Shown here piece after piece: positions 8,206 to 16,103 of a DNA stretch of 64,000 nt (the first letter of the stretch is position 1; the number at the start of each line of letters is the position of its first letter). A program made the position numbers and the translations under genes. Source of the stretch: Larsenimonas rhizosphaerae (lineage in GTDB: Bacteria; Pseudomonadota; Gammaproteobacteria; Pseudomonadales; Halomonadaceae); NCBI RefSeq assembly GCF_023700005.1, contig NZ_JAMLJK010000001.1, forward strand, positions 186,001 to 250,000, in the 5' to 3' direction. The notes under the pieces were generated by a model that saw nothing but the letters and a program-made list of their open reading frames with translations, was not told where the DNA came from and did not search any database.

Positions 8206-9483
8206 ATGCAACATTCCGACTATCCCCTCAGTGAGGTACCAGCCAGCGCGCGGAAGGGGCTGTTGTCCACGTCTGTAGTGCTGTTGGGTTTCACCTTTTT
8301 TACCGCGACCATGTGGGCCGGTGGTTCGCTGGGCCAGGCGTTTCCGATCGACCAGCTTCTGTGGGTCGTGTTGCTGGGAAACCTGCTGCTGGGCATCTAC
8401 GCCGCGGCGCTTGGCTATATCGCCTGTAAAAGCGGGCTGAACGCGGTGCTCATGGGCCGTTTCTGCTTCGGTGAAAAGGGCAGCAAGCTCTCGGATTTCA
8501 TTCTGGGGTTTACCCAGATTGGCTGGTACGCCTGGGGGACCGCGACCATCGCCGTAGTGCTGGTACGCACCACGGGGATGCAGGCGTGGATGGAAATCCC
8601 CCTGATGGTGCTTTTCGGGTTCGGCTTCTGCATCACCGCGATGATTGGTTACCGGGGCATGGATTGGCTTTCGCGCCTGGCAGTGCCGGTGATGATGCTC
8701 TTCATTGTGCTGAGCCTGGCCATGGAGCTGGTTGATGTGGGGGGCCTTGAGGGCCTTGTCCGGCAAACGCCGAGCGAGAGCATGAATGTGGCCGCCGCCG
8801 TTACGGTAATCATCGGTACCTTCATCAGTGGCGGTACCCAGGCTACCAATTGGAGCCGTTTTGCCAAACGCCCGCGCATTGCGGTAATTGCCACACTGTT
8901 GGCCTTTCTGGTGGGCAACGGCCTGATGGTATTGACCGGCGCGCTGGGGGCCATGATCTATCAGCAGGCGGACATCGTTGATGTGTTGATCGCCCAGGGG
9001 TTTGTCTCCATTGCGGTCCTGATGCTTTTCCTGAACATCTGGACTACCCAGGACAACACCATCTACAACTTTGCCGTGGCCGGATGCAATTTGATCCGTA
9101 CCGACCGGCGTCGCACCGTTACCGTGGCGGGGGCTGCCATCGGCACCGTGCTGGCGGTGGGGGGCATGTACAACTATCTGATTCCGTTTCTGGTCCTGCT
9201 CGGCACCTTCATTCCGCCGATGGGCGGGGTGATCATGGCGGATTTCTGGCTCAAGCATAAGGGCCGTTACCCGGCCCTGGCCGATGCCTCACTTCCCGAC
9301 TTCGACCGCCGAGGCCTTGGTGCCTACGCCATGGGCGCCGCCGCCGCCTTTTTTTCACCGTTGCTGCCGCCGCTGGTCGGCGTGCTGGTGGCTGCTCTGA
9401 GCTACGCGCTGCTGCTGCGCATTCGCCCGCACGCGTCTGCCGATCGTCTTTCCACTCCCCCCAGGCACTCTGTGGGACATTGA
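8206..9483 (+). CDS. codB: Cytosine permease
   Basis: A 425-residue NCS1-family carrier with about 12 membrane helices, closely resembling E. coli CodB: SARKGLLSTSVVLLGFTFF, GNLLLGIYAAALGYI, LNIWTTQDNTIYNFAVAG and the FIPPMGGVIMADFWL block align with the known protein. CodB imports cytosine with a cation; cytosine deaminase (CodA) normally acts next and is usually co-encoded, but no codA is found here. Released uracil could feed the Rut pathway at 49-56 kb. The gene lies between two copies of the ycaO 3' end and has a sigma-54-type promoter, which fits use of cytosine as a nitrogen source. Confidence 0.9.
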   Translation: MQHSDYPLSEVPASARKGLLSTSVVLLGFTFFTATMWAGGSLGQAFPIDQLLWVVLLGNLLLGIYAAALGYIACKSGLNAVLMGRFCFGEKGSKLSDFILGFTQIGWYAWGTATIAVVLVRTTGMQAWMEIPLMVLFGFGFCITAMIGYRGMDWLSRLAVPVMMLFIVLSLAMELVDVGGLEGLVRQTPSESMNVAAAVTVIIGTFISGGTQATNWSRFAKRPRIAVIATLLAFLVGNGLMVLTGALGAMIYQQADIVDVLIAQGFVSIAVLMLFLNIWTTQDNTIYNFAVAGCNLIRTDRRRTVTVAGAAIGTVLAVGGMYNYLIPFLVLLGTFIPPMGGVIMADFWLKHKGRYPALADASLPDFDRRGLGAYAMGAAAAFFSPLLPPLVGVLVAALSYALLLRIRPHASADRLSTPPRHSVGH

Positions 9484-9693
9484 ATGCACATCATCGATGC
9501 CTGCTACCGAAACCTCGTGCACATGTTCGGCGAGGAAAAAATCAACGCTGACGTCGGCGCCATCAACGGCGACGTACGCTTCCATGGCCTTACCGAAACC
9601 AATATGGACCTCGACGGCATCGACCGGCACCAACGGCTGATTACCAGCTATCAGAAGCTGCATGCCTGGCGGGCAGCGAAGGCTGTAAGCTGA
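9484..9693 (+). pseudogene. Duplicated 3' fragment of ycaO
   Basis: From 9505 the frame encodes RNLVHMFGEEKINADVGA and continues to HAWRAAKAVS, matching the last ~59 residues of the OsmC-YcaO protein (7764-7949) at about 50 of 59 positions by hand alignment. Most differences are synonymous or conservative, so this tail evolved under selection before it was cut off. An ATG at 9484 directly follows the codB stop, so a 69-residue peptide could still be made, but the first seven residues have no counterpart. The strong terminator after it is probably the original ycaO terminator. Confidence 0.8.
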
Positions 9694-9720
9694 TTAGCGC
9701 AGTATCTAAGTTATGCACAA

Positions 9721-9745
9721 CGCCCACTTTCGAGTGGGCGTTTTT
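9721..9745 (+). terminator. Rho-independent terminator after the ycaO fragment
   Basis: Stem CGCCCACT/AGTGGGCG (9721-9728 with 9733-9740), loop TTCG, then five T. No comparable terminator follows the intact ycaO at 7949, supporting the idea that this one belonged to ycaO before codB came between. Confidence 0.9.
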
Positions 9746-9921
9746 GTGTTGGGTAACATAAGAGAGACGAGCCGTATCCGACTGGAGAGATCCGTTGGCC
9801 TGTCTTTGTCAGCATAGGTAAACACAGCACATAAGAATTATTCAAAATACTCTTAAACTATTTAAGCGATTGCCGATAATAGGGAGTTGGACGTTAGGAT
9901 TTGGTACCACGTGGCTGCGCC

Positions 9922-10098
9922 ATGCGGTATGTGCTGATCAACGGCCCTTCTGGCAATTTAAAGGTTGTAGGAAATACTAAAGACTCTATTGTATTGGAAG
10001 CACTGTCTCACGCTGATAACGACTCGAACAACTTTCCAGGCACTAAAAGAAAAGTAATAGTCAAGGTGGATGATAAGGGCAATTGGCTTCGCGAATAG
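9922..10098 (+). CDS. Small hypothetical protein
   Basis: A 58-residue reading frame starting MRYVLINGPSGNLKVV. It is rich in K, N and D and has lower GC than the surrounding genes. An in-frame upstream TTG at 9901 would add seven residues. No clear ribosome binding site is visible and I recognise no family, so coding status is uncertain. It lies in the AT-richer patch between the ycaO fragment and the zinc module, next to another unknown gene on the same strand. Confidence 0.4.
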   Translation: MRYVLINGPSGNLKVVGNTKDSIVLEALSHADNDSNNFPGTKRKVIVKVDDKGNWLRE

Positions 10099-10194
10099 CC
10101 AGTTACTTGAAGTTTGCTGTTTGAATTCGAGTTCTGCATTATTTTATATTTATGCCGTAGAGACTCAGCGTTATACCATTAATAATGGTTGAAT

Positions 10195-10641
10195 ATGAGA
10201 AAAAAAAAGCTTCTGTACCGAAAGGTAAATACTAGGACGCATGGCGTTCATCATCTCCATGGAGATGATTTCAGAAACACACGACGTAGGAAATCTGCCC
10301 TTGGAATGCGCAAAGGCATCCAGCGTGGGCTTGATTACACGCCGCTTTTCAAGTTTTTGTTGGCCAAAGTTGGTTGTCCATGGAGTGAGGTTCATAGTGA
10401 AGCGGTCTCTCGGTTGGATAAAAAAGACCCTATTAATTGGCTGGTTGCCATGGATTACGAATCAGCCGAAGAGGTAATTCGCGTTGGTGAAAGCTCATAC
10501 TTCAGTGGCCTTTACGTAGACGAGAAAAGAATTCTACGGATAGTTAACCCTGATATTGATGAAAATACACTGGGGCCTCTTTGCAAATGCTGCACTCACA
10601 CTTTCAACGGCACTCCTTTCACTCAAAAATACAATGAATGA
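10195..10641 (+). CDS. Hypothetical protein with CKCC motif, possible immunity-type protein
   Basis: A 148-residue protein from the ATG at 10195 (the frame also opens at a TTG at 10189). The N-terminus is very basic (RKKKLLYRKVNTR; RNTRRRKS). The centre reads GLDYTPLFKFLLAKVG and SRLDKKDPINWLVAMD, and the C-terminus has CKCCTHTFNGTPF. I have a recollection, which I cannot verify here, of similar small orphan proteins scattered in many gammaproteobacteria without known function; an immunity-protein role is only a guess. Composition is AT-richer than the neighbouring chromosome, suggesting acquisition. The two close cysteine pairs could bind metal. Confidence 0.65.
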   Translation: MRKKKLLYRKVNTRTHGVHHLHGDDFRNTRRRKSALGMRKGIQRGLDYTPLFKFLLAKVGCPWSEVHSEAVSRLDKKDPINWLVAMDYESAEEVIRVGESSYFSGLYVDEKRILRIVNPDIDENTLGPLCKCCTHTFNGTPFTQKYNE

Positions 10642-10913
10642 CTCGAGTCTTGTCTACTGTAATGAGCACCGTTAGGCGGAATGAGCTAAGCGTTCCATAG
10701 GTAAAGTGTTGCATGCAAATAACCTGCTGATCTGACGCCTCCCCCAGCCGGCAACCCAACTACTGCCTCGCCGTATGCCCGTCATCGATTGGTATAAACA
10801 TTCCGCGAACATCGGGCTGCGCTTTACTACCGCGTGGTCATTCATCCTTTTTCTCTCCCAAGAACTACCAACTACCCCGCTCAAGAGGAAGTATTTTTTC
10901 TGTCTAAAAATAT
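10642..10913. other. Intergenic stretch without recognised gene
   Basis: Between the CKCC-motif gene and the DUF1826 gene I see no convincing reading frame. The frame open from 10775 is the untranslated upstream extension of the DUF1826 gene. Only the Zur box at its right edge is interpretable. Confidence 0.5.
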
Positions 10914-10926
10914 GTTATATCATAAC
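10914..10926 (+). promoter_or_regulatory. Zur box upstream of the DUF1826 gene
   Basis: GTTATATCATAAC fits the proteobacterial Zur core GTTATA-N-TATAAC with one mismatch, and lies 26 bases before the start codon. An almost identical site lies upstream of the COG0523 GTPase gene. Zur represses such genes when zinc is plentiful. Confidence 0.8.
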
Positions 10927-10951
10927 AATAAAGCCATTGAGGGAGCCGATC

Positions 10952-11605
10952 ATGACCGCCGCACTCGCCACACCGCTTGCTGAACACACCCACTGGGCCA
11001 TCGACCGGGAGGTCTCGGTGCTGCCGCGCATTTTCGATCCCGAAATCACGCTGGCCGTGATGCAGCGCACGCTCTCGCCCGAGGTGGTCGAGGGAGCTCG
11101 CGCCCAGCGTGAGGCGCGCTTTCCGCTGTCGTTTTCGTGGCGGGGTAACCCGGAGGGTGAGGCGCTTGGGGATGATTTACGCAAGGCACTGCACGCGCCG
11201 GAGGCCAGTGCGGCGCTGATCGAGGATGTGGTGACGCTGGCGCAGGCGATGGCGTATCTGTTCGAGACCGAGGAGGTCGGGGTGCGTCTTCGGCGCCTTG
11301 ATGAGGCGATGTGCCCGCGCTTTCACTGCGATCGGCTGCCGGTGCGGCTGGTAAGTACCTATCTTGGCCCGGGCAGCGAGTGGCTGCCGGATGACGCGGT
11401 CAATCGAGCTGGCCTGGGGGCACCATCGGCCAGCAAACCCGACATCCTGCGGGTGCCGGAGGCGCTCGATACCCTGAGCGCGGGAGATGTGGCATTGATG
11501 AAGGGCACCGGCTGGGTGGGGAGCGAAGACCGGGCGCTGGTACACCGAAGCCCGGGAGTGTCACCGGGCGAGATGCGGCTGGTACTGACCATCGATCCAG
11601 TCTGA
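10952..11605 (+). CDS. DUF1826 protein, zinc-starvation gene
   Basis: A 217-residue soluble protein of the DUF1826 family. No catalytic motif is known; the region CPRFHCDRLPVRLVSTYLGPGSEWLPDD carries Cys and two His residues suited to metal binding, and a second His lies in LVHRSPG. The ATG at 10952 is preceded by GAGGGAG. A Zur box immediately upstream predicts expression only under zinc shortage. In other gammaproteobacteria DUF1826 genes commonly sit with COG0523 GTPase genes, and one is found 2.6 kb away here. The biochemical role is not known. Confidence 0.8.
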   Translation: MTAALATPLAEHTHWAIDREVSVLPRIFDPEITLAVMQRTLSPEVVEGARAQREARFPLSFSWRGNPEGEALGDDLRKALHAPEASAALIEDVVTLAQAMAYLFETEEVGVRLRRLDEAMCPRFHCDRLPVRLVSTYLGPGSEWLPDDAVNRAGLGAPSASKPDILRVPEALDTLSAGDVALMKGTGWVGSEDRALVHRSPGVSPGEMRLVLTIDPV

Positions 11606-11623
11606 ATGCTTCAGGGGTACGAA

Positions 11624-12019
11624 TCACTCATCGGACTCACGGTGGCGGTGCGTGCCGGGCAGGGGGAATACCACCCCGGTGCTGGCCCAGCACGCCACCG
11701 CCAGCGCTCGCCAGCCTCGGCCAGGGCGGGCCTCGCTACTGTTCTGCTCATCTGTCGGTACGTCCGCTGGGGCGGTATCCACTTCTGCCACCAGCCGGTC
11801 GGCCTCATAATCGGCGAGCACCGCGCGGGCAAGCTCCAAATCCTCCGCTGCGACCTGCACCTTGATGCCGCCCAGCGCCGTTTCCCACATCCACTGCATC
11901 GTGATCAGGTGTTCATCGGCGATGAACGCCGTCAGGTGACGTGATTCGAGCAGCCCCTTGAACAGGTACGCTTCATAGGGGTAACTGAATCGGGCCACGG
12001 TAACCGGGTGAGACGCCAT
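11624..12019 (-). CDS. DUF2007 domain protein
   Basis: A 131-residue protein beginning MASHPVTVARFSYPYEAYLF; the upstream extension of the frame is not needed. The first ~75 residues form the ferredoxin-like DUF2007 fold (LLESRHLTAFIADEHLITM; IKVQVAAEDLELARAVLADY), a putative ligand or signal binding unit. After a polar linker a single hydrophobic segment (about residues 102-117, WRALAVACWASTGVVFPL) may anchor it. Role unknown. It ends convergently with the DUF1826 gene. Confidence 0.75.
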   Translation of the reverse strand: MASHPVTVARFSYPYEAYLFKGLLESRHLTAFIADEHLITMQWMWETALGGIKVQVAAEDLELARAVLADYEADRLVAEVDTAPADVPTDEQNSSEARPGRGWRALAVACWASTGVVFPLPGTHRHRESDE

Positions 12020-12078
12020 GGGTAGTCTCCTGCACCTGGGCAATGAGTCACTATACCGGCGCCGCCGGGGCGGGCCCA

Positions 12079-13233
12079 TTACCCATTGTGGGATGCGGCG
12101 GGCATGGGAGTTTTCTCGGGGCGGCGCACCGCGCTCGAGACCGCCAGCCCGAGCGCCAGTACGGCAAGCACTACCATCAGGGCACGGTCGAGCCCGGCGT
12201 GCTCGCCGATGAACCCAAGCATCGGCGGCCCGGCAAGAAAGGCGATATAGCCCATGATAGCGGTGGCGGCGACCTGGGCGTCGCCGTTGTCGCCTTCACC
12301 GGCGGCGGACATGCTGAGCGGAAAGCCGACCGAGGTGCCGATGCCCCACAGCACCACGGCGGCGATGGCGACGCCGCTGTGCTCGGTCAGGGTGATAAGC
12401 GCCACACCGACAAGCGCCAGAATGATACAGAGCCGAAAGAGCGTGTGTCGGGGCAGCCAGCGCATGAGGGCGTTGCCGGAAAATCGCCCAAGCGTCATGG
12501 TCAGTGCAAACAGCATGAACCCGAGTGAGCCGAGCGCGGGAGAAACGCCGTGCACATCCACCAGCAGCAGCGGCAGCCAGTCGTTGGCGGCCCCCTCCGA
12601 GAGTGCTACCGCCAGCACGATGGTGCCAAGCATCAACACCCGCGGGGTCTTCCAGACCGAGACCGGCGGTGCGGTATCGGTGTCAGGCATATCGGCCCTG
12701 ACGGCAGTGGGTTGCGCTCGTTTGCCGGTATCAAGGGGCAGGCCGCGAATGGCCCACCAGAACGCCGGCAGGGTTACAAGCGTCAGCCCCATCAGGTGAT
12801 ATTCGGTCGGTACCCGCCAGGCCGTGAACGCGATGCCGACCAGCGCCCCGAGCACGGTGCCAAGGCTGAAGCAGCCGTGCAGCGTCTGCATCAGCGCCCG
12901 ACCGCTCAGCCGTTCCACCGCCGCGCCTTCGATGTTGATCGCAACCTCGGCAAGCCCCATTCCCGCACCAAAGAGCGCCAGCCCGGCGGCGGCGACCAGC
13001 GACTGTCCGCTGCGGGTGCCGAACCGGCGCACCCAGAGGCCGGCGCTCAATACGCCCATCATCGCGCCGACGGCAAGGCCGAACAGCACCAGCCCCATTT
13101 CGTCGGTGGCGGCATCGAGGCGGTCGCGGATGTCCGGCGTGCGGGTGATCCAGGTCGCGGCAAGCGTGCCCGGCAATAGAAACAGGGCGTAGAGGGCGGC
13201 AATGCGGCGCGAGTACGGGGACGGTGATGACAT
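12079..13233 (-). CDS. MFS transporter (YbjJ-like)
   Basis: A 384-residue carrier with about 12 membrane helices. The N-terminal half contains a segment, GLALFGAGMGLAEVAINIEG, that recalls the YbjJ/FucP-like MFS branch, and the C-terminal half has MLFALTMTLGRFSGNALM. Substrate unknown. It lies downstream of folE2 but is separated from it by a strong terminator reading in the same direction, so it is probably a separate unit. Confidence 0.8.
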   Translation of the reverse strand: MSSPSPYSRRIAALYALFLLPGTLAATWITRTPDIRDRLDAATDEMGLVLFGLAVGAMMGVLSAGLWVRRFGTRSGQSLVAAAGLALFGAGMGLAEVAINIEGAAVERLSGRALMQTLHGCFSLGTVLGALVGIAFTAWRVPTEYHLMGLTLVTLPAFWWAIRGLPLDTGKRAQPTAVRADMPDTDTAPPVSVWKTPRVLMLGTIVLAVALSEGAANDWLPLLLVDVHGVSPALGSLGFMLFALTMTLGRFSGNALMRWLPRHTLFRLCIILALVGVALITLTEHSGVAIAAVVLWGIGTSVGFPLSMSAAGEGDNGDAQVAATAIMGYIAFLAGPPMLGFIGEHAGLDRALMVVLAVLALGLAVSSAVRRPEKTPMPAASHNG

Positions 13234-13248
13234 GGGACGAGCCTCGAT

Positions 13249-13281
13249 AAAAAGCGGCGACCGACAGTTGCCGGTCGCCGC
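13249..13281 (-). terminator. Rho-independent terminator of the folE2 operon
   Basis: Read on the minus strand: stem GCGGCGACCG/CGGTCGCCGC with a short loop followed by TTTTT. It lies 34 bases after the folE2 stop. Confidence 0.9.
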
Positions 13282-13314
13282 AAGATAGCACGCTTTTACG
13301 CTCCGGGTCGGGGG

Positions 13315-14245
13315 CTAGAGCGAGCCGGGCCAGTGCCACTGGGCGGTTGCCACGGCGTCGTGGGCATGCAGGCTTTCCATGTGGGTGATGTCCAGCCTGA
13401 AGCCGATAACGCCGGGCTGGGTTGTCAGGGTATCGTGCAGCCGTCGGGCGGCGTCTTCGCAAAACATCAGGTTCTGGCCGTTGGCCAGGGCGAAGGCCTG
13501 CTCATCCACACGCTTGACGGCCGTTTGAAGCGCCGTGCCAAGGGCGGCTTCGCTGCGCTCGATGACATCCTGCCAGGGCAGGCGGGCGTGCCCTGGATCA
13601 AGGCGAAGCCGCAGATGGGCGCGGCTTCGCTGGCTGTGCGGCGTGGCAATGATGCCGTCTTCACTGCCGAGCCAGTTCCGCACTGCCTCAGGTGTCAGGC
13701 CGGACGCGTCGCTGAATCTTTCGTCGAAGTGACGCTGGATGAGCTGGCGCGCCAGCGCCGCCGAGCAGGGGCAGGTCGATGAATACCCGATGTCGAGCTC
13801 GAGCTGGGCTTCGAAGCCCCTGGGTGAGCGCCTCGTCCTGAGCGTGAGCGGGTAGCCCTTCCAGCCGCTGTGATCGCTGATCAGGGCCGGCCGCCTCAGT
13901 AGCGGGGTGCCGGTGAGGTCAAGGTAGGCGGTGTCCGACAGCCCGTCATGGCTTTCAAGAAATCCGGCAAGCGTCTCGTCAAGTCGGGCCAGCGTCAGCG
14001 GCCGCCGGGTGAGGGCGTCGAGCCCCAGGTAGAGCCTGGACATGTGAATGCCGCGGGCATGTTCGTCATCCAGGCTGACACCTGCATCAACGCGCACATC
14101 GAAGGCGGTGTCATCAAGCAGCAGGGGCAGCTCGATGCCGGCCATGCCGACACGGCTCAGTGCGCCGGTCAGTCGGGAAGGCCCGCGTGTCACATCAGAC
14201 AGTCCATCGCGGGCGTCGAGGGCTGAGGCGTTCGGGGAAGCGAGA

Positions 14246-14253
<8 letters not shown>
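13315..14253 (-). CDS. folE2: GTP cyclohydrolase IB (zinc-independent FolE2)
   Basis: A 312-residue protein of the COG1469 family, which converts GTP to dihydroneopterin triphosphate for folate (and queuosine) synthesis using metals other than zinc, replacing FolE when zinc is short. Diagnostic residues are the cysteine of [14 protein letters not shown] and the C-terminal [13 protein letters not shown] block with Glu and His. The ATG at 14253 overlaps the end of the COG0523 GTPase gene by 8 bases, so the two are translationally coupled. The operon is headed by a Zur box, matching its backup role. Confidence 0.95.
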
Positions 14254-15457
<1,204 letters not shown>

Positions 15458-15549
15458 CGGATATGGCTCCTGGTGATTCCGGGGCCCGTTGACGTGGGGC
15501 CACAGTAAGAGTGACGCCTGACGGCGCCGTGATCGGCAGTAACTTATAT

Positions 15550-15562
15550 GTTATAACATAAC
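15550..15562 (-). promoter_or_regulatory. Zur box upstream of the COG0523-folE2 operon
   Basis: GTTATAACATAAC on the + strand, one mismatch to the core GTTATA-N-TATAAC, flanked by AT and AA as in the extended consensus. It differs from the box at 10914 only in the central base. Confidence 0.85.
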
Positions 15563-15651
15563 AATTCAAGAGCAAGAGCGAGGCTCTTCATATGCCAACG
15601 GCGGAATCGGGCAGTAGCGAGTCTGTCGATCAGGCGCCGTGGCCGAACGGC

Positions 15652-15674
15652 AAAACGCCCGGCAGGCCGGGCGT
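15652..15674 (-). terminator. Rho-independent terminator of the nirBD operon
   Basis: On the minus strand, stem ACGCCCGG/CCGGGCGT with loop CCTG followed by TTTT, 28 bases after the nirD stop. Confidence 0.85.
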
Positions 15675-15701
15675 AGTAAGCGGGCAGAGGCTCGGTGCGG
15701 G

Positions 15702-16103
15702 TTATTCCAGCAGCACATCGTCACCGCGTAGGCAAACAGGCCAGGTGGTCAGGCGCTTCTCGGGGTCTTCCAGGCAGACGCCATCGCGGAGCCGGAAGTG
15801 CTGTTTGTAAATGGGGGAGGCCACCACTGCCTCGCCGTTCACATGGCCGATGATGCCGCGGCCGATCACGTTGGCGCCGGAAAACGGGTCGTGGTTATCC
15901 AGCGCGTAGAGCGCCTCGCCCCGGTCAGTGGCGTTCTCGTGAGGATCAGTCACGTCGGCCTCGCCGGGGCGAGCCGGCAGATGGAACAGCGCGATCTGAT
16001 GGCCATTGTACCAGGCCACCACGCCGGAACCGGCCACCAGATCCCGACGGTGGCACAGGTATACTGCGTCGGTGGTGTGAGGTGCAGCGCAGGATGTACT
16101 CAT
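15702..16103 (-). CDS. nirD: Nitrite reductase small subunit NirD
   Basis: A 133-residue Rieske-fold subunit of the assimilatory NADH-dependent nitrite reductase. As in E. coli NirD, the fold is kept (ALFHLPARPGEADVTD; YALDNHDPFSGANVIGRGII) but the cluster-binding CxH pairs of true Rieske proteins are absent. Its start overlaps the nirB stop by 4 bases (ATGA), indicating coupled translation. It is last in the flavoprotein-nirB-nirD operon. Confidence 0.95.
   Translation of the reverse strand: MSTSCAAPHTTDAVYLCHRRDLVAGSGVVAWYNGHQIALFHLPARPGEADVTDPHENATDRGEALYALDNHDPFSGANVIGRGIIGHVNGEAVVASPIYKQHFRLRDGVCLEDPEKRLTTWPVCLRGDDVLLE

Noticed and set aside
10672-10690. GTTAGGC near 10673-10679 and GTTAGGA near 9893, resembling integron attC core sites around small AT-rich genes
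   Set aside because: No partner RYYYAAC core and no attC-like inverted repeats could be found after either small gene; no integrase in the window.
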